A DNA stretch of 64,000 bases from Burkholderia sp. WSM2230 (GTDB lineage Bacteria; Pseudomonadota; Gammaproteobacteria; Burkholderiales; Burkholderiaceae). This document shows, in pieces, positions 25,090-34,020 of this stretch. The notes beneath the pieces were generated by a model. That model was not told the origin of the DNA. It saw only the letters and a program-made list of their open reading frames with translations, and ran no database searches. Positions within the stretch are counted from its first letter, which is position 1, and each line of letters opens with the position of its first letter. The position numbers and the translations under genes are program-made. The stretch lies in the NCBI RefSeq assembly GCF_000472445.1, contig NZ_AXAJ01000013.1, positions 1 to 64,000 of the forward strand, given 5' to 3'.

Positions 25090-25923
25090 ATGATTCCGCC
25101 GACCATCCCCAATCTCGTTGCGCGCGCTTCCGAGCATCCTTTTCTCGGCAAACACCTGGCGATGGCGCGCGGCCCCCACGGAGACATCGCCCTCGCGCGC
25201 TTTACCGACCTCGAATTGACGAGCGCCTACGAGCCGATCTTCGACATCAGCGTGCACGCGCTGGCGCAGTCGATGTCGTCGGATGTGGAAAGCGTGGATC
25301 GTTTCGGCGATGAGCTGGGCTTCCAGGCGGTCACGCAGCGGCTCGACGCCGCGCCGTTCGACCTGTTCGAGGCGTGCGACCGCATCGCCGACGATCAGCA
25401 ACTGGTTGCGCTCGACCGCATGTCGCGCGCGCTGCATGCGATCAATTTCTTCGGCGCGCAGCGGCACGGCCTGCTGTTTCTGCGCGTGCACGAGCGGCTA
25501 TTGAAGAGCGTGAAGTACGACCACGGCCGCCATTTCTCAAGCGTGCTGATGTCGTTCGGCTTGAATCCGTCGAGGATAGTGATTGAATTGCCCGCGGCCG
25601 CCGTCGCGCATAAGACTTTTCTCGGCTATCTGACGAAGAGCTATCAGCACTACGGCTTCAAGGTGGCAGGCAATCTGTCCAACGCGGGACAGATTCTTTC
25701 GGTGTCGGACACCGCCCGGCTCGATTTTCTCAAGATGGATGCGGCGGTCGCGTTGCGCGACGCAACGGTGAAGCCGCTAGTCGGCTATGCGAGCCGGCTG
25801 CGCATCCCGCTGATCTTCAACCGCGTCATGGACGAACCGCAGTTCGAAGCGCTGCAGCAATACGATGTGCGCTTCGTGCAAGGGCCGCTCTTCAACGCGC
25901 ACTATCACGACCGCGCGGCCTGA
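25090..25923 (+). CDS. Degenerate EAL-domain protein
   Basis: Cytoplasmic 277-residue protein with an EAL-like fold but without the catalytic set. The strand before the motif is present (LELTSAYEPIFDISVHALAQ), but the EALxR signature is replaced by ALAQSMSSD. The DDFGxGYSS loop is VAGNLSNAGQILS, and the AEGVE segment is FNRVMDEP. The structural residues RIVIELP, LDFLKMD and FVQGPLFN remain. It is therefore unlikely to hydrolyse cyclic di-GMP and may bind the nucleotide or a protein partner instead. No membrane helix or GGDEF domain is present. It sits between the homogentisate operon promoter and a convergent IclR gene. Confidence 0.8.
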   Translation: MIPPTIPNLVARASEHPFLGKHLAMARGPHGDIALARFTDLELTSAYEPIFDISVHALAQSMSSDVESVDRFGDELGFQAVTQRLDAAPFDLFEACDRIADDQQLVALDRMSRALHAINFFGAQRHGLLFLRVHERLLKSVKYDHGRHFSSVLMSFGLNPSRIVIELPAAAVAHKTFLGYLTKSYQHYGFKVAGNLSNAGQILSVSDTARLDFLKMDAAVALRDATVKPLVGYASRLRIPLIFNRVMDEPQFEALQQYDVRFVQGPLFNAHYHDRAA

Positions 25924-25947
25924 GTTCGGCCCGAGTTCGGACACACT

Positions 25948-26733
25948 TCAGCCGGCGTCGCCAAGGCGCCGTGCAAGCGCCTTCAACCGCGGCGCCACTT
26001 TCTCGCGAAACACCTCTTCTCCCATCGACGAAGCGGGCCCGCTGCAGCTCAGCACGAGCCAGCGTCCTTCACGCGGCTCGCGAAAAGGCACCGCGACGGC
26101 GTTCACATCGTCGTGCCAGGCGCGAAACGAATAGCAGCAGCGCTCTTTCGCGAACGCGGCGATTTCCTTCAGGGCGTCGGCGACCAGCGCCGCTCCGCCC
26201 TTGCCCGCCGCTTTCTTTAGCTCCGCAAGCAGCGCGTCGCGCACGTCGGCTGGCTGCACGGCGAGATAAGCGCGGCCCATCGAACTCGTCAGCATCGACA
26301 GTTTCGAGCCTGGTGCGAGGCCGAGCGTCAGCGCAGTTTCGCTGCGAATGGTGTCCAGATAAATCATGTCGAGGCCGTCGCGGCAGCCAAGCGAAACCGC
26401 CGCGCCTACTTCGCGCGCGAACGTGCGCATGTGCGGACGCGCGAGTTCCAGCGTGTCCGTGCCCGAAAGCAGCGCGAAACCGAGCGACAGCACGCCCGCG
26501 TCGAGCGCATATTTGCCGAGCCCCTCGTCGAGCCGAAGATAGCCGAGCACCGTCAGCGTATAGGCAAGGCGGTTGACCGTGGCCTTCGGCAAGCCGGTGC
26601 GTTCTACGAAATCGCGGTTGCCGAGCATGGTTTCGCCTGGCCTGAAGGCGCGCAGCAGGTCCAGCCCGCGAGCGAGGGCGACGACAAATTTCCGTTCGTC
26701 GAGCGGTTCGGTGAAAGTGGCTGCGGGCGTCAT
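25948..26733 (-). CDS. IclR-family transcriptional regulator
   Basis: DNA-binding regulator of 261 residues from the ATG at 26733 (a GTG at 26745 is also possible). The N-terminal winged helix-turn-helix spans about residues 20-75 (LARGLDLLRAFRPGETMLGN, TGLPKATVNRLAYTLTVLGY). The C-terminal ligand-binding domain has SLGCRDGLDMIYLDTIRSET and GRAYLAV, both typical. It is divergent from the glutaryl-CoA dehydrogenase gene with about 90 bases between, the usual arrangement for a local regulator. An imperfect palindrome sits in that gap. The effector may be glutarate, an aromatic acid or a CoA ester; this is inferred. Confidence 0.9.
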   Translation of the reverse strand: MTPAATFTEPLDERKFVVALARGLDLLRAFRPGETMLGNRDFVERTGLPKATVNRLAYTLTVLGYLRLDEGLGKYALDAGVLSLGFALLSGTDTLELARPHMRTFAREVGAAVSLGCRDGLDMIYLDTIRSETALTLGLAPGSKLSMLTSSMGRAYLAVQPADVRDALLAELKKAAGKGGAALVADALKEIAAFAKERCCYSFRAWHDDVNAVAVPFREPREGRWLVLSCSGPASSMGEEVFREKVAPRLKALARRLGDAG

Positions 26734-26768
26734 AGGGTGATACACTCGGGTGTCGTTTGCAAAACATT

Positions 26769-26785
26769 GTTTCGCATAGCGGAAC
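26769..26785. promoter_or_regulatory. Candidate IclR operator between the regulator and gcdH
   Basis: GTTTCGC-ATA-GCGGAAC is an imperfect palindrome (6 of 7 arm pairs) in the divergent space between the IclR gene and gcdH. It shares the CGCATAG core with the perfect palindrome at 24873-24887. Confidence 0.5.
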
Positions 26786-26825
26786 TTAAGTCAAGCCTGC
26801 ATAGGCAAGCATCAGGAGATACGTC

Positions 26826-28016
26826 ATGGCCGAGGCCGCGCAGTTTCACTGGGAAGACCCTTTGCTGCTGGATCAGCAGCTCACCGAAGACGAACGCATG
26901 GTGCGCGACGCAGCCGCGGCCTATGCGCAAGACAAGCTCCAGCCGCGCGTGCTCGAAGCCTTCCGTCATGAGAAGACGGACGTGGAGATTTTCCGCGAAA
27001 TGGGCGAACTCGGCCTGCTCGGCCCGACCATTCCCGAGCAATACGGCGGGCCGGGGCTCAACTATGTGGCGTACGGCCTGATTGCGCGGGAAGTGGAGCG
27101 CGTCGATTCCGGCTACCGCTCGATGATGTCGGTGCAGTCCTCGCTCGTCATGGTGCCTATCTACGAATTCGGCTCCGAGGCGCAGAAGCAGAAGTACTTG
27201 CCGAAGCTCGCCACCGGCGAATGGATCGGCTGCTTCGGGCTCACCGAGCCGAACCACGGCTCCGATCCTGGCAGCATGGTGACGCGCGCGAAGAAAGTCG
27301 ACGGCGGCTATTCGTTGTCGGGCTCGAAAATGTGGATCACCAATTCGCCGATCGCCGATGTCTTCGTCGTGTGGGCTAAGCTCGAAGAGAACGGCAAGGA
27401 CGCGATTCGCGGCTTCATTCTCGAAAAGGGCTGGAAGGGACTTTCGGCGCCGACTATCCATAGCAAGGTGGGCTTGCGCGCGTCGATCACGGGCGAGATC
27501 GTGCTCGACGAAGTGTTCGTGCCGGAAGAGAACCGCTTTCCGGAAGTCAGCGGCCTGCGCGGGCCGTTCACGTGCCTGAACTCGGCGCGCTATGGCATTG
27601 CGTGGGGCGCGCTCGGCGCGGCGGAGGCCTGCTGGCACACTGCGCGTCAATATGTGCTCGATCGCAAGCAGTTCGGCCGGCCCCTCGCGGCCAACCAGTT
27701 GATTCAGAAAAAGCTCGCCGACATGCAAACCGAGATCACGCTCGGCCTGCAAGGTGTGCTACGCCTCGGTCGCATGAAAGACGAGGGCACAGCGGCCGTC
27801 GAGATCACGTCGATCATGAAGCGCAATTCGTGCGGCAAGGCGCTCGACATCGCGCGGCTCGCGCGCGACATGCTGGGCGGCAACGGCATTTCGGACGAGT
27901 TCGGCATTGCGCGGCATCTGGTGAATCTGGAAGTGGTGAACACGTATGAAGGCACCCACGACATTCACGCACTGATACTGGGCCGCGCGCAGACGGGGAT
28001 TCAGGCGTTTTTCTGA
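26826..28016 (+). CDS. gcdH: Glutaryl-CoA dehydrogenase (acyl-CoA dehydrogenase family)
   Basis: FAD enzyme converting glutaryl-CoA to crotonyl-CoA and CO2 in lysine, tryptophan and glutarate breakdown. The 396-residue product has GLTEPNHGSDPGSM (FAD/substrate loop), GSKMWITNSPIADVFVVWAK and the catalytic base Glu in VVNTYEGTHDIHALILGRA. The TYEGTHDIH form and the N-terminal FHWEDPLLLDQQLTEDERMV are diagnostic of GcdH among acyl-CoA dehydrogenases. CAGGAGA precedes the ATG. A strong bidirectional terminator follows. The divergent IclR gene is its probable regulator. Confidence 0.93.
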   Translation: MAEAAQFHWEDPLLLDQQLTEDERMVRDAAAAYAQDKLQPRVLEAFRHEKTDVEIFREMGELGLLGPTIPEQYGGPGLNYVAYGLIAREVERVDSGYRSMMSVQSSLVMVPIYEFGSEAQKQKYLPKLATGEWIGCFGLTEPNHGSDPGSMVTRAKKVDGGYSLSGSKMWITNSPIADVFVVWAKLEENGKDAIRGFILEKGWKGLSAPTIHSKVGLRASITGEIVLDEVFVPEENRFPEVSGLRGPFTCLNSARYGIAWGALGAAEACWHTARQYVLDRKQFGRPLAANQLIQKKLADMQTEITLGLQGVLRLGRMKDEGTAAVEITSIMKRNSCGKALDIARLARDMLGGNGISDEFGIARHLVNLEVVNTYEGTHDIHALILGRAQTGIQAFF

Positions 28017-28071
28017 ATGCTGTGGTGACGCGCTGGGTTGTTGGCGGCGCTTATGCGCTTATGCATAGGTG

Positions 28072-28106
28072 AAAAAAGGCCGGTTCGTGAACGAACCGGC
28101 CTTTTT
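28072..28106. terminator. Bidirectional Rho-independent terminator
   Basis: GGCCGGTTCGT (28078-28088) pairs with ACGAACCGGCC (28091-28101). It is flanked by six A on the left and five T on the right, so it works on both strands: for gcdH (plus) and the peroxiredoxin gene (minus). Confidence 0.9.
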
Positions 28107-28148
28107 CGTTGACGTAACGCGCCGTTTCTTGACGCGCTCAGCGCAAGC

Positions 28149-28787
28149 TTACTTGTTCGGCTGCGGCGTCATACGCAAATACGGACGCAGCGCCTTATAG
28201 CCCTTCGGGAACTTCTGCTTGATTACTTCTTCGTCCTTCAGCGACGGCACGATCACCACGTCGTCGCCCTGCTTCCAGTTGCCGGGCGTGGCGACCGAGT
28301 GGCTGTCGGTGAGCTGCAGCGAATCGATCACACGCAGCACTTCGTCGAAGTTGCGCCCGGTGCTCGCCGGGTACGTGATGATTAGACGCACCTTCTTCTT
28401 CGGATCGATCACGAAGAGCGAGCGCACCGTGAGTGTTTCGTTCGCGTTCGGGTGAATCATGTCGTACAACTCGGACACTTTGCGGTCGCCGTCGGCCAGA
28501 ATCGGGAATCCGACATTGGCCGCCTGCGTTTCATTGATGTCCTTGATCCATTCGTTATGCGACTCGGCACTGTCGACCGACAATGCAATGGTCTTGACGT
28601 TGCGCTTCGCAAATTCGTCGGCAAGCCTGGCGGTCAGGCCGAGTTCGGTGGTGCAGACCGGCGTGAAGTCGGCGGGGTGCGAGAACAGCACACCCCAACT
28701 GTCGCCGAGCCATTCATGAAACTTGATGCGCCCGATACTCGACTCCTGCTCGAAATCCGGTGCGATATCGCCAAGACGTAGACTCAT
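28149..28787 (-). CDS. 1-Cys peroxiredoxin (Prx6 family)
   Basis: Thiol peroxidase reducing hydrogen peroxide and alkyl hydroperoxides. The 212-residue product has the peroxidatic Cys45 in SHPADFTPVCTTELG and the long Prx6-type C-terminal domain (GNWKQGDDVVIVPSLKDEEV, FPKGYKALRPYLRM). No resolving Cys is visible, consistent with a 1-Cys mechanism. The start at 28787 is set by AGGAG six bases upstream; an in-frame ATG two codons earlier is too close to it. It is transcribed away from the yqjD cluster. Confidence 0.93.
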   Translation of the reverse strand: MSLRLGDIAPDFEQESSIGRIKFHEWLGDSWGVLFSHPADFTPVCTTELGLTARLADEFAKRNVKTIALSVDSAESHNEWIKDINETQAANVGFPILADGDRKVSELYDMIHPNANETLTVRSLFVIDPKKKVRLIITYPASTGRNFDEVLRVIDSLQLTDSHSVATPGNWKQGDDVVIVPSLKDEEVIKQKFPKGYKALRPYLRMTPQPNK

Positions 28788-29126
28788 GTGCATCTCCTTA
28801 AGGTATCTGGACAACCAGCGCGGGCTTCTGCCCGCAGGTTTCGCAAAGATAAAGCATACGGCAGCGCGCGTGTATGCCGAACCAACATTGGCTCACTACT
28901 TTATGCGGTTTTGTAATTTTCGACGATTTAGTGGAAACTTTGCGGGACAGATCAACTCCATCATGCATTAACATCATCTGCGAGTTTGGTCAGTTGTTGT
29001 TGGGAGGGGTTTCGCCTCGCCGGGAACGGTTCGTGCGTTCGCCTGGTGCAACCGGGCAGTGCCTCGCCAGTCGCCGTTTCTTTGGTTACGATTCACGCGT
29101 GGCGTGACACGAAGGGGGAGCTGTCA
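28788..29126. other. Intergenic region peroxiredoxin/yqjD
   Basis: A divergent spacer of about 340 bases. It must contain both promoters, and the part around 28900-28980 is AT-richer than its surroundings. I see no recognisable OxyR site, repeat or small gene. Confidence 0.4.
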
Positions 29127-29429
29127 ATGTCGGAAGTCAATAAGGAGAGATTGATGTCGGATATCAAAACCGTCCTCGCGGACGCGGAAGACCTGTTGAA
29201 GCAGGCCGCAAGCGCAACGGGCGAGCGCGCTTCGGAACTGCGCGAAACGGCGCTGTCCCGTCTGAAGCAAGCCAGGGAAAAAGCGGCCGACGTGCAGGTC
29301 GTCGTGGTCGAGAAAGGCAAGAAGGCTGCCCGTGCAACCGACGACTACGTCCACGAGCACCCATGGGCATCCATTGGCATCGCCGCGGGCGCCGGCGTGC
29401 TGCTGGGTCTCCTGATCAACCGCAAGTAA
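29127..29429 (+). CDS. yqjD: YqjD/ElaB-family membrane-anchored protein (DUF883)
   Basis: Small tail-anchored inner-membrane protein of 100 residues. An amphipathic helical part (MSDIKTVLADAEDLLKQAAS, ALSRLKQAREKAADVQVVVV) is followed by the family signature YVHEHPWASIGIAAGAGVLL and a short basic end. E. coli YqjD and ElaB bind ribosomes at the membrane in stationary phase; the same role here is inferred. GGGGGAG precedes the ATG at 29127. It heads a cluster with yqjE and a third small gene. Confidence 0.88.
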   Translation: MSEVNKERLMSDIKTVLADAEDLLKQAASATGERASELRETALSRLKQAREKAADVQVVVVEKGKKAARATDDYVHEHPWASIGIAAGAGVLLGLLINRK

Positions 29430-29566
29430 CACTGCGCGCTGCCGGAACAGTCTGATCCGGCATGCGATCCAACCGAGTTGACCGGCGCATGTCCGGCCGG
29501 TCCGCTTATCCCGGCGCGCACGTTTTCTCCGCGTCGCTTAGGCCAATCCGCGCAACGCCCATAGCC

Positions 29567-29953
29567 ATGACGATCGACACACAATCGCAGCGCGAACAAC
29601 ATAGTCCATTACGACGCATCATCAGTTCGGTGTCGGCCATTCTGCAAACGCGCCTTGAACTGATCGGCATTGAACTGGCCGAAGAAAAGGATCGCCTGCT
29701 CGGCGTGCTCTTCCTTGGCCTCGCGGCGATGATGCTGACCACCATGGCCCTGATCGCACTCACTGCGCTGGTGGCCATTGCATTCTGGGACACCTACCGT
29801 TGGCAGGCGCTTGCCGGAATCACGCTCGTTTATGCCATTGCAGGGCTGGTATGCGCACTCAAGGCGCGCAGCGGCTTGCGCAATGCGCCGATGGTTTTCG
29901 AGGCCACCATCGCCGAATTCGAAAAAGACCGCGACGTATTTCGCAGGCCTTAG
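29567..29953 (+). CDS. yqjE: Phage holin-like inner-membrane protein (YqjE family)
   Basis: Membrane protein of 128 residues. An N-terminal amphipathic helix (IISSVSAILQTRLELIGIEL) precedes two membrane helices (LLGVLFLGLAAMMLTTMALI and ALAGITLVYAIAGLVCAL) and a cytoplasmic tail. YqjE proteins are often labelled holin superfamily III but are chromosomal partners of YqjD, with no lysis genes nearby here. It follows yqjD after 137 bases. The ATG at 29567 is chosen because it precedes the conserved region. Confidence 0.82.
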   Translation: MTIDTQSQREQHSPLRRIISSVSAILQTRLELIGIELAEEKDRLLGVLFLGLAAMMLTTMALIALTALVAIAFWDTYRWQALAGITLVYAIAGLVCALKARSGLRNAPMVFEATIAEFEKDRDVFRRP

Positions 29954-30102
29954 CGCGACGAACGCGTGCAACGCGACGGGTTGCCGCGCCGTTTATGAAC
30001 CGTTGCCAACCGCGGCCGTTTGTCCCCGTTTGTCCCGTTTGTCGCGATGTTTTCCGGGTCGTTCGTCATGCCGTTCCTGCTCTCTCACTGCCCCGACACG
30101 CC

Positions 30103-30567
30103 ATGAGCCAAAGCTACTCGAGTACCGCATACCGTAACAAGCGCCAGCCGGCGCGAGACCTGAGCGCACCGCAACTGCGAGCACTGCGCAAGGAACTGTT
30201 GCTCGTGCGCGCGGACGTCGAGCGCATGGAATTCGCCCAGGCCACGATGGAATTGCGCGAGGCCGTCACGCACTTTAGCTGGCTGAGATTCATCGTGCCG
30301 GGCTTTGGCGGGCTACGCATGGGCAGCGGAGCCAAGGCGAGCTTTCTGAACGCAGGGACCATTGGCGCTCTTCTCAAGCAATATCCACTCATCAGTTCTC
30401 TCGTGTCGCTGGCGCTTGCCAAACCGCTGCGCGCGACGGTCACAGCCGGTGCGAAACCCGCACTGAAGTGGGGCAGCCTGGCGTTCGCGGCTTGGGAAGC
30501 GTATCGCGTCTGGCAGCAGATCAAAGGCGAGTCGCGCCCTTCTGGCGGTTCGGGCGACCAGGGTTGA
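30103..30567 (+). CDS. Hypothetical protein, third gene of the yqjD-yqjE cluster
   Basis: Predicted 154-residue protein. A helical N-terminal half (LSAPQLRALRKELLLVRADV, FAQATMELREAVTHFSWLRF) is followed by a weakly hydrophobic part (PLISSLVSLALAKPLRATVT). Its position after yqjE resembles E. coli yqjK, and DUF3318 is a possible family, but I do not recognise it firmly. It probably acts at the membrane with YqjD and YqjE. The ATG at 30103 fits the start of the helical region; its ribosome-binding site is poor. It converges on the pilin operon. Confidence 0.65.
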   Translation: MSQSYSSTAYRNKRQPARDLSAPQLRALRKELLLVRADVERMEFAQATMELREAVTHFSWLRFIVPGFGGLRMGSGAKASFLNAGTIGALLKQYPLISSLVSLALAKPLRATVTAGAKPALKWGSLAFAAWEAYRVWQQIKGESRPSGGSGDQG

Positions 30568-30598
30568 AGTTGCTGCACCCGGTTGATCACAGCACGCG

Positions 30599-31030
30599 TT
30601 AGCTCGTCCCCCAGCATTCTGCGACGGGCAGCGCCGAACCGTTTGAGCCGCTCCGGTTGCTTCGCAGCCCGGTCGCGTCGAGCGTGAATACGCCGCAGGG
30701 GTCATCTCGCATCGGCCCTGATTCGTCGGGGACCGCTTCAATCGCATAGCCGCCGTTAGCATCGTCCGCCGGCAAGACGCGCACGCGATAAACAACCGCA
30801 CCGGATTGCGGCGCCTGGTCAAAGCCCGGCGGAAGCGCAACAATGCTGGCGCTTGCGGCGCCCTCGACGAATTGCGCCGTCCTGAACAGTGCCGATGCCG
30901 CGTCGATCCTGTGGGTTCGCGCGACGTGGCTGCGATACGAAGGCACGGCGAACAATGCCAGTACGGCGACTATCGCGAGCGTGATTACCAGCTCGAGCAA
31001 GGTGAATGCGAACATGTGCAGTCTTCTCAT
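30599..31030 (-). CDS. Type IV pilin-like protein (PilE-type minor pilin)
   Basis: Prepilin of 143 residues with an eight-residue leader MRRLHMFA, then FTLLELVITLAIVAVLALFA, the methylated hydrophobic helix with Glu at +5. The residue before the cleavage site is Ala rather than the usual Gly. The globular part contains the typical YRSHVARTHRIDAASALF. Two Cys (in DDPCGVF and AECWGTS) could form the C-terminal disulphide loop. GAGG lies just before the ATG. It is the last gene of the operon, 10 bases after pilX. Confidence 0.85.
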   Translation of the reverse strand: MRRLHMFAFTLLELVITLAIVAVLALFAVPSYRSHVARTHRIDAASALFRTAQFVEGAASASIVALPPGFDQAPQSGAVVYRVRVLPADDANGGYAIEAVPDESGPMRDDPCGVFTLDATGLRSNRSGSNGSALPVAECWGTS

Positions 31031-31040
31031 CTAGACCTCG

Positions 31041-31726
<686 letters not shown>

Positions 31727-31730
<4 letters not shown>

Positions 31731-32539
31731 GAAACGCTCTCCGCATAATTGCGCAGCGCGACGCGCCGCGAGAACGCCTGCCGCGGACGCAAATCCGTCG
31801 CAATGCCGCTCACGCCGTCGCAGTCGGTATAGCGTGAGCGTTGCCCCTGCGGCGCGCCCCGAACGAGCACGCATAGATCGACCGCGACGACCGTCGCCCA
31901 TTGATCCGCTGTCACCGCCGACGCATCAACTGCGCTCGCCGCGCCGGCGAGCCAGTATCTGATACGCAGGCGTTCGACGCCTTCAACCAGCGGCTGCGCG
32001 GACCCTGTCTTGCCGTTTCCTTCGCAATAAAGCTCGGGCTCGCCGGTCGAGCTACTCGGCTTCGCGTAGAAGCGATTGACTACCGGCACGCCGCGATCGC
32101 CAAGTCCCGCGCTATTGCCTGTCACAGCTTGCCCGAGGCAGTCCGTTGTCTGTCCCGTGGACGACGGCCAGGTCGACACACTGTCGCCGACGTATCGCAC
32201 CGCGACACCGTCTGATTTGCCGGTCAATGTTTCGCACGTGAGACGGCTGTCGTCGGTGCCTGCGGGATGCCCGCCCGAACAGCCGAACAATGGCGCGGGC
32301 GCGCCATATTGCGCGACATCGGCCGGTACGAAACCCGCCATCTGCAACTGCTGCCCAACCACAGTCAGGGCGGTCAAGCCTGCATCGCGGATACGCAGAG
32401 CATTGTTAGCGTGGTCGAACGCCGCGCGCTGCGTCGTGTAAAGCGAAACGACACCTGCGGTCACCACGAGCCCGAGCGCCACTGCGATCACGAACTCGAT
32501 CAGCGTATGGCCGCGCCCATTACGCACGGGGAACATCAT
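31727..32539 (-). CDS. pilW: Minor pilin PilW
   Basis: Prepilin of 270 residues. The ten-residue leader MMFPVRNGRG is followed by HTLIEFVIAVALGLVVTAGV, with Gly at -1 and Glu at +5. The globular part has the PilW-like ALTVVGQQLQMAGFVPADVA and several Cys residues. The start at 32539 overlaps the pilV stop (ATGA), in line with the other junctions of this operon; an ATG at 32563 is less likely. PilW, PilV, PilX and FimT minor pilins prime assembly of type IV pili in the inner membrane. Confidence 0.88.
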
Positions 32540-33258
32540 TTGACGAACGCCAATGCGACACATGACAGGCCCACCGGGGCGTCCACTCCGCCACAGGGCT
32601 CGGGTTTGTCGATTACATCGTCGGCGCGCGGCATGTTGCGGGAAGCCGTCCACGTGACCCGCGCCACTAAGGCTCCTCCTGTCCCAATGATCGACGCGTC
32701 ACCTCGCGGCAACAGCGTCGCGGCTCGCGAGCGCCACGCGCTGAGCGCGGCATCGCTGGCCGCAGGCGCAGACATCGCTTCAGCGACCGAATCTGCGATC
32801 CATGCGGCGTGTTCGCGCATCGACATCGCTCGCGCCTCGCGCGCTGTCCACAATTGTCCGGCGATGAGGCCCAGCGCGGTAACGGCCATCACCGCGAGGG
32901 AAAGCATCACTTCGATTAATGAACTTCCGCCGTGGCTCGTCTCGTTCCGAAGCGGCCGCGCCCGGTGCATTGTGTCGTTCGCGTGTGGCCGCGCCTGCTG
33001 CATGATGCCGTTCGCGTGTGGCCGCTCCTGCTGCACGATGTCGTTCCGGTGTGGCCGCGCCCGCGGCATCATGTCGTTCCAGTATGGCCGCGCCCGCTGC
33101 ATCACCTCGTCCCGCTGCGACTCCGCAGACCGCATTACATCGTTCCGCTGCGACCGAGCCCGCCGCATCACCTCGGTCGGGTGCGACTGCGCACGCCGCA
33201 TCAGCTTTTTCCCGCGCGGCTCTGCACGCCGCAAACACCGTCCGATGAGCGAACTCAT
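32536..33258 (-). CDS. pilV: Minor pilin PilV with a repeat-built, about 111-residue leader
   Basis: Prepilin of 240 residues from the ATG at 33258, which overlaps the fimT stop (ATGA). Residues 1-19 (MSSLIGRCLRRAEPRGKKL) lead into eight units of 11 residues, of the form MxRARPxxNDx (20-107), then SHGG and the cleavage and helix region SSLIEVMLSLAVMAVTALGL with Gly at -1 and Glu at +5. The mature part (LPRGDASIIGTGGALVARVT) fits PilV. A leader this long is exceptional. A later internal start such as MHRARPLRNETSHGG is possible, but it lacks a ribosome-binding site and would leave the array untranslated and uncoupled. Confidence 0.8.
   Translation of the reverse strand: MSSLIGRCLRRAEPRGKKLMRRAQSHPTEVMRRARSQRNDVMRSAESQRDEVMQRARPYWNDMMPRARPHRNDIVQQERPHANGIMQQARPHANDTMHRARPLRNETSHGGSSLIEVMLSLAVMAVTALGLIAGQLWTAREARAMSMREHAAWIADSVAEAMSAPAASDAALSAWRSRAATLLPRGDASIIGTGGALVARVTWTASRNMPRADDVIDKPEPCGGVDAPVGLSCVALAFVK
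32938..33201. repeat. Eight tandem 33-bp repeats inside pilV
   Basis: The array encodes eight consecutive 11-residue units, beginning MRRAQSHPTEV, MRRARSQRNDV, MRSAESQRDEV, MQRARPYWNDM and so on. Units are diverged but aligned, with no indels and no stop codons. The unit is purine-rich in the coding sense, positively charged overall, and carries a Met or Val codon at each boundary. Confidence 0.92.
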
Positions 33259-33815
33259 GACGCCGTCCCACATGCGCCTTCCACCATGCGCGTGCGGCCA
33301 CCCGCCGCGATGCGGATGCAGCGCCGCCATTTATCGCCTTGAGTCGCCTTCGATGGCGCTCGCGGTGCAACGTCGAAACTGCGGAAAGTGCCGATCAGTT
33401 GGCCGGCGGGCGGCGTAAACGTCAGATTAGTCTGAATGCCGACGATGCTCACCGCCGCCAGCGAGCTATGCGCGCGCAGCAGCGTCGTCGTGCCGCCACG
33501 CTCAGCCAACACGGCCCAGCCGCAAGACCAGTCGGTGATGGAATTGCCGCACGGTTGCCCGGCGGCAAGACAGTGCCGCGCGGCGTCCGTCCTGCAGACG
33601 GTCACGCGAGCGCCGCGGCGCAATGCCTCGCTGCGCGCATATGCGAGCGTCGAGACGAGCACCCTAGCGCGCGCATCGACCTGATCGCGCACGCGCCACG
33701 CGACGAACGACGGCGTCGCCATCACGAGGATCACCGCGAGCAGTGCGACCACGATCAGCGTTTCGACAAGCGTAAAGGCGCCGCACAGCGGCGAAGCGAT
33801 TGCATGTTGTTTCAT
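33255..33815 (-). CDS. fimT: FimT/GspH-type pseudopilin
   Basis: Prepilin of 186 residues and first gene of the minor-pilin operon. The leader MKQHAIASPLCGA precedes FTLVETLIVVALLAVILVMA, with Ala at -1 and Glu at +5. The GspH/FimT globular domain follows (RVLVSTLAYARSEALRRGAR, the Cys-containing CGNSITDWSCGWAVL). The ATG at 33815 has AGGG six bases upstream. FimT minor pilins act in pilus priming and, in some species, bind DNA during natural transformation; the latter is not shown here. Confidence 0.88.
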   Translation of the reverse strand: MKQHAIASPLCGAFTLVETLIVVALLAVILVMATPSFVAWRVRDQVDARARVLVSTLAYARSEALRRGARVTVCRTDAARHCLAAGQPCGNSITDWSCGWAVLAERGGTTTLLRAHSSLAAVSIVGIQTNLTFTPPAGQLIGTFRSFDVAPRAPSKATQGDKWRRCIRIAAGGRTRMVEGACGTAS

Positions 33816-34020
33816 CTGCATCCCTGAATGTTTCCAAAGAATGCAGCCAATCTAGCGGCTCGCGGACGGCTCAACAATCGGCCGAATGGCCAGGTGGCAT
33901 TCAGACGCTATCCCGCGCAAGAATTCACGCGACGAACCACAAAGGGAGCGGCAGATGCAGACACGTCATGCCTCGCGGCAACAAACGAAACGTCCAAAGG
34001 GCCGGGCGGCACGCTTCGGA

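Noticed and set aside
29567..29953. Prophage remnant, because the product resembles a holin
   Set aside because: YqjE-type proteins are chromosomal partners of YqjD. No other phage gene is present.
32938..33201. CRISPR-like array
   Set aside because: Units abut directly with no spacers, are diverged, and continue the pilV reading frame. No cas genes are present.
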